Source: Centropus unirufus
Taxonomy: Eukaryota; Chordata; Aves; Cuculiformes; Centropidae
Direction: 5' to 3'
DNA length: 64,000 nucleotides
Assembly: GCA_013397695.1 (NCBI GenBank)
Contig: VYZI01000021.1
Coordinates: 1,431,201 to 1,495,200 of the forward strand
Under the pieces are notes generated by a model. It was not told the DNA's origin and made no database searches. It was given only the letters and a program-made list of their open reading frames with translations. Both the position numbers and the translations under genes were made by a program. The stretch's first letter is position 1. Each line of letters starts with the position of its first letter. Of the stretch, positions 28,301 through 40,300 are shown piece after piece.

Positions 28301-31300
28301 GTTTATGTTACCTCTTTTCTGGTGGGAATGGTCCCAGTCAGTGGTTACATACTTTCCTTATAACTTCAGCATTGGACAAGTCCTAATCCAAAATTTATTC
28401 TTAGAATTTTTGGTTTGGTTTTCCATGAAGTTTATGGGAGGTTATTGCAGACTTTCCCATAGACATTCATTATACTCCGTTACTCACGGAATAGTCTGCA
28501 CATAATGACTTATTCACAGTTGTCCTTAATGTTTCCCCTGACTACTGAATGTGTTAATTTGGAAGCTGAACCCTCCTAGCACAGTCTAAGTCTACTTGGT
28601 ATGAATCTGAGGTTTGAAGTCAAGTTTCTGGTACAGACTACTGTAATGTTGTACCTTAGAACTTTTGGTGGACAGAAGTAACACAACAGAAGAAACAGCA
28701 TTTAGTGATGACTTTTCTTGGTCTAACTCTTCTTAAAATTTTAGTTTCCTTGATGTGAGCTGGATTTCTTTCAGAGTTAACAACAATCACTATTTTCCAG
28801 AAGAGTGTCTCTCTGCATGGAGACTTTATGAGTAATTATTCCACTCTCTCTGAGTCCCTGACACCTTTTATTGTTAATGGAGGACACAGCAGTCTGATGT
28901 TGTTCAGCACCTTGGGTCCCAAGATCTGTCAGCTGACAGTGTTTTACAGCAGCTGCCCTAAAAGTCTGATGATACTGGCCAGAACTTGCAGTCTTCCCAA
29001 AAGTCTTCATTATGAAGTGTCCTACTCATTTTGTTTCAGCCCTGATGTAAACGCTTCTATAACCAGAAAACTTCCCCTCAAACTGGCCAAGCAGAGGTCA
29101 TCCTTAAATTTTTCCCCGATTTTCATCATTTTAAATTTCTGAGGGATAATGCATCCATTGGTTTAACACGTTAACCAATTAAAGCCACCTCCCCCAGGTG
29201 AACTTGTGACATTAACAGCTCTGCTGCGTTTTATGTTGCTTGCTGTTTGATGGATGCTGTGTTGCAGAGTTGCAATGTTTCCTTTGATCACAAGTTTGGG
29301 CTCCTCAGTCAGAATCTGCGGATATTTCTCCACAAAAGCAGCTCCACTCAGTTTCTTGATGACTGGTTTCAAACACTGCCACATCCCATGCTAAGCCCAC
29401 TCTTCCTCTGGCTAGAGAGCTGGCTGCCCTACCACTGGCCAGGGTACTTGGCTGCAGTAAATCACCAGCTAGAAGACAGTAAAGATCTCCACCTCCTCCT
29501 GACCTGAGACACTTTCTGTTACTAAGAGGATTTGAATGAACATCTGCCATGCAGAGCTTTTCTCCAGAAAACAAACAAACAAAAACCAAACCACAAATAT
29601 TTTCTGGCAGATAATTTTTTCTTCCTCTTTGCTTTCTGGTGACGTGGGCTGAGATGTGCCATGAGCCACTTACACGATGCTGGCAGGGCTCTCTGTCAGA
29701 TGCGTGGCTGTGATTCCCCAGTGAGTAGATAGATAAAGGGTGCATCATCACTTACATCTTCTGGCTGTGATCAGAGCTACTCCATTAAATGTAGCTCCGG
29801 AGCCAGAGTAAAAGCATTAAACCTCACAGCACTGCATTGCAATTCTTCCTTCAGAAAGATTTTGGACTGGAATAGATTTTTGCCTCCACTCTCCCTCCTA
29901 ATTTGCATTTCAGCAAACAAGGTGGAGGCCAAAGTTAGTAGAGAAAGAGACCACAGATCCCCAGCTGTTACCAATCTTCTCTGGCTCCTGCAGATTGGTA
30001 TCTGAAACCTTTCCATACCTTCAGACCACCTCAGCAGGACAGCTCAGTCAGGAAGGTAGGACAGGAAATGAGGGTGTGAATTGCACAGAGCCGCAGGCCT
30101 ATTTTGCAGGTACAATTCTCTCTACGGTTCTGGTACAAAGGCTGTTAAGAGGCAGCAACAGAGTTTCTGCCTTTGGCACACAAACTCCTGATTGCTCATT
30201 GTGTGGCAAGAAACATAAAAGAGCCGAACCATTCAAAGAGTGGTGACCCCACTGCCATGCTATGGAACAGGAAAATTTCAGAAAATTTTCAGTCTGAACT
30301 TTTCCCCTTCTGACCAACACGAGACAAACTTCTTTCAAATGCTGCAGTGGCTCTCTGCTGCATAGCTTTTAATTTAGTAATGCATTTCAAATCAAGTGCA
30401 GGCATTCGCAATCGGAAGACAGAATCAACTGCCAAATGACTCTCTGCGTTAGTTGTTAGCTAGCTTTACTGGACGGTACAAAAGAGCCCTTGGCCATAAG
30501 TCTGATCATCGTGTTTAAACATTAAGGGACTGCAAAAAAAAATGATCATCACCTTGTTTTCCAAGTGATGTGGTTAACAGAACAGGTCCTGGAAGATATT
30601 TTTCTCTTGAGACAAGTCAACACATGATTCAAGGTGAAGATTGACCCTCCATAGAGATGTTCTTCAACCACACCGAAAAATTGTTTCTTTTAACTGCATT
30701 TCTTTACTCAGCAAATAGGAATGTTTCCTATTAAGGCAATTCATTTATTTACTCAGCATCTGTTGCCTTCACTGGGAGCCAGGGATGGGGGGGAACACTA
30801 TTGCTTTTCTTGAGTTTTGGCATTTCCTTCAACCTCTGCTCCGCTAGGGTCTTGAACCTGGCATGCCCTTAGTCTCCAAGCACCACTTTTTCCTTCACGA
30901 ATTCCCCACACTGCAAGTTCTGCTTTTCAGCAAGCAGATATTCCTCCATCCTGGCATAGTTTATCTCCTCTGGATCACATCCAGCCATGATCATGACTGG
31001 CCTCAACAGCAGGACTGTGCATCACAGAGGCATAGACTTGCATGTCCAAAGAAGGGCAACAAACCTGATTAAGATGCTAGAAAACAAGACTTAGGAGTGA
31101 CTGAAGAAACTGGGGCACTTTAGTCTGGAGAAAAAGAGGCTGAGGGGAGACCTTATGACTTTCTACAACTCTTCAAAACAAGGTTATAGTGAGGTGGGTG
31201 TTGGTCTCTCCCCTTAATTAAGAAGAAATAGGACAGGAGGAGCTATCTTCAGTAAGTGCCAGGGTAAGTTTAGGCTGGATATTAGGAGAAATTTCTTCTC

Positions 31301-34300
31301 TTTTGTTCTGTGATCCACTAGATTGCAGAAGACACTTCCAAGATGTATATGGCTTAGTAGTCAAGGGGGTGCCAATGCAGTGGTAGTGGGCCATCAGAGC
31401 ATGCAGTCAAGTCTCCTGGTCACAAAGTACTTTGCTCCTGCAGTGTTAAGGGGGAGACAGACAGCCACATGCAGTGAGTGGACAAATCATGAAGGGGTTT
31501 TCCTTTTCCACTGAAACTCAGTGCAAAAGAATTTCAGTAGTATAGATCTACCTCCTCATAAGTCTGTCTCTTTGTGGTCTTGTCTCATCTGTCCTTTTTT
31601 CAGAGGGGCTTTGAGACACATATTCCTGCCTAATCCCTTCCATCTTCTCTGGCTCAAAGCAGTGACTAGAGATTTTTTTGGGGCAAGCTTAAAACTAAAA
31701 TCTGAAGCCCAGAGACCAACACAGTCTCCAAAGACCTGGTCCACATGCTGCAAGCTGCTGTACTGATTAGTTCCCAGATGTTATTCCCTAAGAGCAGTAC
31801 AAAACATTTCACTCTAGCTGATCGATATTTCCAACCCTCTGACACCAATTGTTATTAGATTCTAAATGCTTCGTATCTGATCCTACTGTCCTTTCACATT
31901 ATAACTCCCATAGGTTTCAACAGGAATTTTGCCAGTGAAAGGACCACAGCTTTTCATTCTCTCTGGGAATATTCTTGCTCACTGAAGTCTCTCGATTAAA
32001 AAAGTGAAGAAAAATATTCATGGGCCTCTAGGCATTATTAATTAGTGCTAGTTACACTGGTAGCCACATAAAGGAAAAGGTAATATAACAGGTGACCTTC
32101 TAGGGGCAATATCAGTGAAAAAAGCCAACTGCCATGTTTTCTAGGCAAGAGTGTTTCAAGTACATAGTGAACATGTACAGTGAGCCTACTTGGAGAAGAA
32201 AACCATTCTCTTCTGCTCATGAGTATTAAATATAATCAATAAAACTGTCTTTTGAAGACCCCATGCTAGATCTAATGAAACCAAGTTAAAAAGGGAAGTG
32301 ATTTTTCTTAAAATGTCAGACTGATAACACAAACTGAAGACAAGCAGTAGGTTATCCCTTCTCCTGAAACTCTCAAGACTGCACTCTTTCTTTAAGTTTT
32401 CTTTTAGTTAGACGCCAGATCTTGGCTCAGTAACCAAGGAAGTAGCAGTGCTACACAAGGTCAGTCTGAGTAACAGACTGATCCTTTCAGATAAAGCTGC
32501 CAAAAGCTGAGAGTGAGATGATTTACTGTAAAGGAAGCACTGGTATGATAGGTAACCTAAAGATATTTAGCCATACATTAGTGATCTATCTGCTTTCACA
32601 GCTTTCTGAGAAAAAACAGCAGCCAGAGAGCCTCCTCCTTACACATCTTGAGTCCCATTGCTCTTTAGGGGTTTAGCAGAGTTAAGACATCAGAATTCTG
32701 TTCCATCGTTGGTGGCACGTCGCTGGGACACGTGCATCTTAAGCTGCTTATGCCTGGCCATTGCTTACGTGCAGGAGATATGCGAGCAGTGAGGTTAGGA
32801 AAGAAAGATGTGGGTCTGGTCAAGTGAGGGTATGTCAATATTGCACAATACAATACAGTTTGGAACAATGTAGGCTTAGGGGCAGAAGATAGGAAAATTA
32901 AGTTACACCAATGGACAGAGTATCTGCCATATGGAGAAACTAATTTGCAGGTGGGATGGGGGTACCTCTAGTTTATTACACAGTATGGCGGGTCAACAAC
33001 AGCTACCATATGGGTGCTATAAAATGTATTTCTGCATTGCATGCCATTTCTAACCAGTTACCAAAGTCACTGCCTTCTCTCTTCCAGGCTTGATAGTCTA
33101 CTTAGGAATGATGGTGGGGGCTGTCATGCTGGGTGGCCTTGCTGACAAAATGGGAAGAAAGAAATGCCTCATCATATCACTTGCAATCAATGCTGCCTTC
33201 GCATTCCTCTCCTCCTTCGTCCAGGGATATGGATTCTTCCTCTTCTGCCGCCTTATCTCAGGCCTCGGGTGAGTAACTGGTGAATCCATCCCATGTACTG
33301 GTGAGATCCCATCACAGCTCAGCAGTGGGGCTGTGTGGGGTGGGAAAAGGAAGGCTGCTCAGGAGATCTCTGGTACTGAGCTGAAACAGCACTGCAGTTC
33401 AGCAGATGTGGTTTTGTTACCTCACTTTTGATCCTTAAAACGTGCAGAAAGATAAATGAGACTGATAAACGTCCATTTTTGTTTACAATCCTTACTGACA
33501 AGGCCTCTGGTGAGCAAATGTCTAGGTGAAGAGCAAGCCATTACACTGTATTTATATAAACCATACAGAAAATTCAACTATCAGAGCATGAGAAAGATGT
33601 TTATTTTTGATGTCCAGTCCGGACAGAGATATGCATTTTTTCCCCACAAGCCTCATTTTTGTGCAGTGCATCTGCAAGTGTAAATTTCCTTTTCATATGC
33701 ACAATCCTAACTACAAGGACACTGAAGACAACTCTAGTTCTCCCCATGTGTTCTTTTTTCTCCTCAGTATTGGGGGATCCCTTCCCATCGTGTTTGCCTA
33801 TTTCTCTGAATTTCTATCTCGTGAGAAGAGGGGGGAACACCTGAGCTGGCTTTGCATGTTCTGGATGATTGGTGGCATTTTTGCTTCAGCAATGGCTTGG
33901 AGCATCATCCCACATTACGGTAATTGCTTTGTACTCTCAGCTTTTGGCTATGTCACATTCCCATACCACTGCAATATCCCAAAACTCTGTACAGGTAGAG
34001 TTAGTCAGGCCTTACACATCCCAACAAAAGCAACACACAAAATAATAGATACCCAAAGTGCATGAAAAAGGTCTGATAAATTGACTGCAGGACTGACTGA
34101 CTGAGAATAAGGCTGTAAGTAGGACTGATGAAGGCTTCTTTGCTTTAAAAGCTTCAAAAACACCCCTTGAATTATCCTGCCAGAACCTGAGCTCTTAATC
34201 TAAATGCCAGCGAAACTGATCCAGTTATCAAAAATAAGCAACATTAATCAGGGAATTACTAGATGCTATGAATGACAGCAGTGAGGACAACACACACACT

Positions 34301-37300
34301 TCTGTCCTCAGCCAAGTGTCAGTACTTCTGGGGCTGTGCATCTGAGGAAACGTCTCTCCAGTATGCAGTGGGTGGGAGTCACATCTGACTTCGCTTCGTT
34401 GAGTTCAAGAGTGAGTGAAATCAGTTCCCTGCCCAGAGTTGGCTTTCAGAGACAAAAAGTAGATGGGTGAATGCTGATACACATTCCTACTCTGAGGAGC
34501 TAAAAACGGCATGCCACATGGTATTCCTTGTAACTCACATATATACTAGGGAAACAGAAGCAAAATATCTACTGGAAAAGATTAATTCCTTCAGTATTCA
34601 GTGGCACCAGCTGTTTGCAAAATCCTGTCTGAAGAAAGTAAGACAGTCCACAAAGACCATGAATAAAACTACTAACATTTCCCTATCAGTCCATTTTTAC
34701 AATGTTTTAAGTATGCTCACTATAAACAAGGGTTAATACTTTTAATTGACACAAAAGTATTGGAACAAATATGCAAACTTACTACAGGGTGGTGTTCAGT
34801 TGATATAGTTCTATTATCTGCAACTACAATTGCTTTAAAAAGCCCTTAGGATTATTTATTCAAATTATTTTATATGTTGTGTTTTTTAAAGCTTCTCTTT
34901 TTGATCTCCCATGCTCCATATACTATTTTGGAACTTCATGAAATAAGTAGTGACTGATTCAAGATGAGACCTCTGCAAAAACCATTGCCAGATGATTTCC
35001 TTATTATGTGAATAAAAATATTTATAGAGAAAAATTGAATTTAACACTGTTTCTGAGATTTGAGCCCCAGGAAAGTAAGTGGAGCAATTTAAGAATTATG
35101 CTGCAATTTCTATCCCTTAGCAGGAAAAAAGGAATTTCAAATGCAGGATTAGGAACTTCATTCTTCTAAGTTTAAATCCAAGCTCAGGTTTTGCAGGTCT
35201 GGAAGAAACCACATATTACTAGCTCTCTTCCATAAAATGTGAAATATGTGTGTGATAGTTGAGATGGAAAGGAGTTGTCTCCAATGTGCTTATCAGACCA
35301 GATAAGATTTAACCTTTGTAAACTTCTCGTAACATCACTAAACAGCAATACATTTTGGCCCCAATTCCTCTACCCCTTACCAATCTTACTTCCCTACAGT
35401 TGCATGGAACTATTCTTATCCCTAGACAATTTCTAACCCCAAAGATAGAGATTTTTAAAAGGTAGAGCCTGAGTAAGTACATTCCATTGTCTGTAATGAA
35501 CATGAACTCACTTGCTGTTGTCTCCTGACCATGCTATTGAGACTTCAAGAGCCACATTTACCAAGAAGAGCAAACTTTTTAACCTGTCCCCATATCAGTG
35601 CTGTAAAGTTCAGAACTGCTTTAGGAGAGAAAACACTCAGAATGCCTGGCCAGTATTTTTACTCTTTGGCTCTTGCTGTTTCCAGGCTGGGGTTTCAGTA
35701 TGGGAACCAACTACCAATTCCACAGTTGGAGAGTCTTTGTACTTGTCTGCTCTCTGCCCTGTATCGCCTCCCTGGTGGCACTGAAATTCATGCCTGAAAG
35801 CCCACGCTTTTTGCTAGAGGTAAGGTGATTCATTTCAACATTGCAGTCTGTTATTAACAGAGGATAACTGGTCTCTAATGTGTCACCGTCCATCTTTCTT
35901 TGTCCTGTCAAACATGCATAGCCCACTCAGAAACAAAACCACTCTTACATGTGTACAATAGCTCTGCAGATTGCTTAAAACCCTAATTCTGCAAACTATG
36001 GGGTCAGTCAACAATGGTTAGTGTTTCAGTACTTCACTGTGCAATGTGGTACCGAAAGAAGGTGGTGAGAGCTGGGAATTTTATAAGTCCAACAAAGGCA
36101 TTTTGAAATCATCGCACAAAATTTTGAGCATGTGACTACTGAATCCTGGTGGAAGAGCAAAGAGCAGTATATTTTACTGAGTAAAATAGGTGAAGCTCAG
36201 AAATATTAAGAACATATTCTTGATTCACAGGTGTGAAACAAGACAATACCTAGCTCTACCTAACCCTGCAAGTCTTTAGCCGAAGTGCGATTACAACCTA
36301 GGCCTCCTCATCCATCTCATCTTCTTTCACCTGTTTTTAAAGATCTCTTCATGAACCTACTCCTGCCTCAAAGAGATTTAGTGTAACTCCTTTTCTCAGC
36401 ACAGAGATACTGCAATCTAGGGATACAAACTGTATTGTGCTTCATGCAACCAGTGCTGTGTATGTGTCCTTCTCCACTGTATTGGACTTAAAGAACTGGT
36501 TTCCGTATGCTTTGGTAAATTATAGACCTGGAATATCCAACCTTTGTTTTCCTTTCTTTGGTATTTTCAGACAGGTAAACATGATGAAGCCTGGATGATC
36601 CTCAAGCAAGTTCATGACACCAACATGCGGGCCAAGGGCGAACCAGAGAGGGTTTTTACAGTGAGTTTAACAAAGCCATCAATATGTGTAAAGAAAAGCT
36701 GGATGTTCCTTCCTCAGTGCAGCACAGCACTAGATTATTCCTTCTTAGGGCTCTTCCAGTGTAACCTTCCCCAGAAATCAGAAAAAGGCCTCCAACATAT
36801 GCTTTATGCATTTAAAATTAATTGTCTTTTTTCAAGACTTAATCTGCAAGTTGAAGTAGTGCTCTTTTCTCCTGGTGCTAGACACACACTTAATTGGTCT
36901 GTTTTAAGAGACCAAAACAAAATGAGATATTAGTCTTGTGGGAGATCTGAGTCACTCCTTTCTCCATTCCGGCTTCTAATCAAACCCTGATTAAGCTTCA
37001 AGTACCTTCTAATGAGCTTCCCAAACTCCACCTGCCTCATACCCAACCTTTAATCTCTACAGGGGAAAGAGGGATGAGTGGCTATCACTCATTAGTCTGC
37101 TCATTATTGTGAAAAAGCCTACAGCAGTGGATTTCATTAATAGTAGAATCAGGTAAAAGGTGTATGCTGGGGTTAGTTGCAAATTACTCTAATTCAATTG
37201 TAAACTCCTAGTGAGCCAGCCAGGAATTATCTCTTGATTTATTGTTTTAAATATGAGGGGACACCTTCCTTTAAAGGATAGGGAAAAAGAGGTATAATTG

Positions 37301-40300
37301 TTTGAACAAAAATGAGAGAGAGGCTCCATGTTCAGAACGATTGTCAGGAAACAGACCCCCATAGGAATGATTCTTCAAAAAAATTAAAGATTAATAGCAG
37401 TGCATGTTCAGGTAGGAACTGAAATGTAAACTCAATTTCTTATATGAATATAAGTAGAGCACTAAGAGAATGAAGAAGCAGCTGTACAGCCCCCGTTAGT
37501 GCTCATTCCTTCATCCACCAGTGTCGTGACTGCTACAGCATGAGCCAATTGCAGTATCACACCTCAAGGTATACTGTGCCAGCTGAATCAAGATCTACTG
37601 ACATCCACTGGCACAGGCAAATAATCTGGGTGGCTGGTGTAGCACAAACTGTCAGATTCTGTGTTTTTTCTGATAGGCTAGAAGTTGCCAATTTCTGTTG
37701 AGTCAGCCGGTACAAGGACAGTTCTCAGATCTGACATTTAAACAGTGCCAGCAAGAGGAACACAGACTCCACAGCCAAGCCAAGGCACTCATTCATACCC
37801 TGAAATTTATTCAGTAAATTTTTACCTCCTTCCCCTGTTTACCAACAGATCTGGTTTCCTTGAGTATGATCTCTGTTTGAAGTTACTAAGTATTTCTGGG
37901 ACCCAGTAATTTCTGGAGTTTTCCAGGTTTCTTGAGGAGTCCAGTTCAGGTGTTCACTGTTGAAAAATTCAGACTGTTTCGGTGGAGTAAACTGATTCCA
38001 TGGTGTGGGCTCACTTGACAAGATGTATTTTCAGGTGCAAGTATTCCCATCTACACATTTGTCATAGAATTTGACAATGATACTTAAAAGGTACTGAATT
38101 AGAAATATTCCTACCAGTTGTCCTTGGAGAAAGATCTTGAAGACAGAACTGGATGTGAATACAAGTGGCTGATCACAGAGATAAATTTCTACTGTAATTG
38201 CCTAGTTCTAATTTTTAGTGGGAATCTAAAGGATAGAGAAACTAGGGAGTACACAGGCACTTCAGCCAATAAATGGAAGATTGAAGTGGATGTAATGCAC
38301 TTGAAATATTTCATGGAAGGAAAGAAATTGGATAGAGGAGAGGAAGGAAGGTAGGCTTCTTTCTAAAAAAGACCTTGCTCCAAAATGTAAATCAATTTAC
38401 TCATTTTTAGTGATAATATTCAAGGTAAAGATAGCAAGGGATATCACATAAGAACATTGCCCAGATGACAGTGGCATTTAAAATCTACCCAAGACTAATT
38501 CTAGAAACATCAGTCCATTATGATTTCTTTTTTCTCTTCCCTTTCCCTCACCCCCCAGGTTTCCTATATCAAAACTCCAAAGCAAGTAGACGAATTTATT
38601 GAAATCCAGAGCTCAACAGGAACATGGTACCAGCGGTGGCTAGTCAGAATCACAACTACTTTGAAACAGGTAAAGAGAAGTAAAGATATCCTACATAGGC
38701 TTTTGAGCTTTGGGATCGAGTCCCTTTGTTGCTTCAGGTCACTGCATCTTCAAAACCTGACTTTCACCCCCAAAAAATCTGCTGGTTTTTGCTAAGGGCA
38801 TCTTCAAATGGCCTCATTGACAGACTATGGCAACTAAAATACCAACTCCATCTGTACCCTCACACAGAGACCCTTATTCTCCCATCTTTGCAGCATTTAT
38901 GCTTTTTAATTGTCCACACCCCCAAAGCTGTTTTCTAGTTGGCAGCAAGCTCCACATGCACACACTCAAGCCACACCTGCTATCAGTTCCAGGTGTCAAN
39001 NNNNNNNNNNNNNNNNNNNNNNNNNNNNNNNNNNNNNNNNNNNNNNNNNNNNNNNNNNNNNNNNNNNNNNNNNNNNNNNNNNNNNNNNNNNNNNNNNNNN
39101 NNNNNNNNNNNNNNNNNNNNNNNNNNNNNNNNNNNNNNNNNNNNNNNNNNNNNNNNNNNNNNNNNNNNNNNNNNNNNNNNNNNNNNNNNNNNNNNNNNNN
39201 NNNNNNNNNNNNNNNNNNNNNNNNNNNNNNNNNNNNNNNNNNNNNNNNNNNNNNNNNNNNNNNNNNNNNNNNNNNNNNNNNNNNNNNNNNNNNNNNNNNN
39301 NNNNNNNNNNNNNNNNNNNNNNTTTAGTCTTTTCTGCTCCCATTAAGACCTTAACATTCTCCTTCAACTTTCTGACTTTCTGCACATTTGTCCAAGTAGA
39401 TTCCCTGAAGTACAGAGCTACATATGTGACTTCCCATAGCCTTTCTTGTGGTGAGTCCAGACCCATAGTCCTTTTCGCTTTTGAAGCACAAAGGCCTTAT
39501 TTATCATTTGATGTAACATCTGTTGTAGACGCTGATATGCAAAGCTGTTTCCAAAACAACAGTTCTCTTGCAATTAATACAGAATGGAGTAACAATCCTA
39601 CCTAAACAAGCCCTTTGATTACCATTAAAGTAGATAATATACTTAGGACAAAAGTACACAAACATATCACAAATCCACAACACTATTTGTTTTCCAATAA
39701 GAGACAAATAACAGTATTTTTGAGGGACACAGAATCAGATTGGCAACTTGAAAAGCATCAAATGGGGTTAGTTCATTGATAAACACACCTTTTAACAAAG
39801 GCTGTGCATATGGAGATCCCAAGCCAAATTAAACATCAGAATTCCTTTAGTCGTTACAAAAAGTACACAAACATATCACAAATCCACAACACTTCTTATG
39901 GACAGGACACAGCAAAGAGCCTGAGCCACTTACCATTAACAAATAGATGGACTGGTTTTCCTCCCTTGAGGTAACGCAGTTTAATAGTCTTAAGTCCATA
40001 ATAATATCCCATGTTTGTGAAATCATCATTGGTGAAGGCACACCTGGCTACAAGGCACCCATGTCTTCTAACACTTCCAATTTCATTAACCAAGCCTTTT
40101 TTGCCACTTGATTTTCAACTTGTTCCTCCAAGGCATCTTGTAATCCATCAAAAAACTGTACATGTCCCTCTCCCAGCATTGCCAGATGATATCAGGGGAG
40201 TGCAAGACACTTCCCCCTCTGCCTCTTTACCCGGTTTCTCAGGAACTGTGGTGGCAGCAGTTGCCACACGATCTGCCTTAAGCTGCCTTAGGGAGTCTGT

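Larger units (their letters stand above)
22399..33087 (+). other. SV2B: SV2B intron after coding exon 1 (10.7 kb)
   Basis: Bounded by GTAAGT and TTCCAG. It contains two CR1 copies (25570-25832 and about 31030-31310) and T or A runs such as those near 26857 and 27746. I see no additional exon or RNA gene. Confidence 0.9.

Noticed and set aside
29305..29751. Minus-strand frame of 148 codons
   Set aside because: No domain or repeat similarity, inside the intron after SV2B coding exon 1; not supported as a gene.
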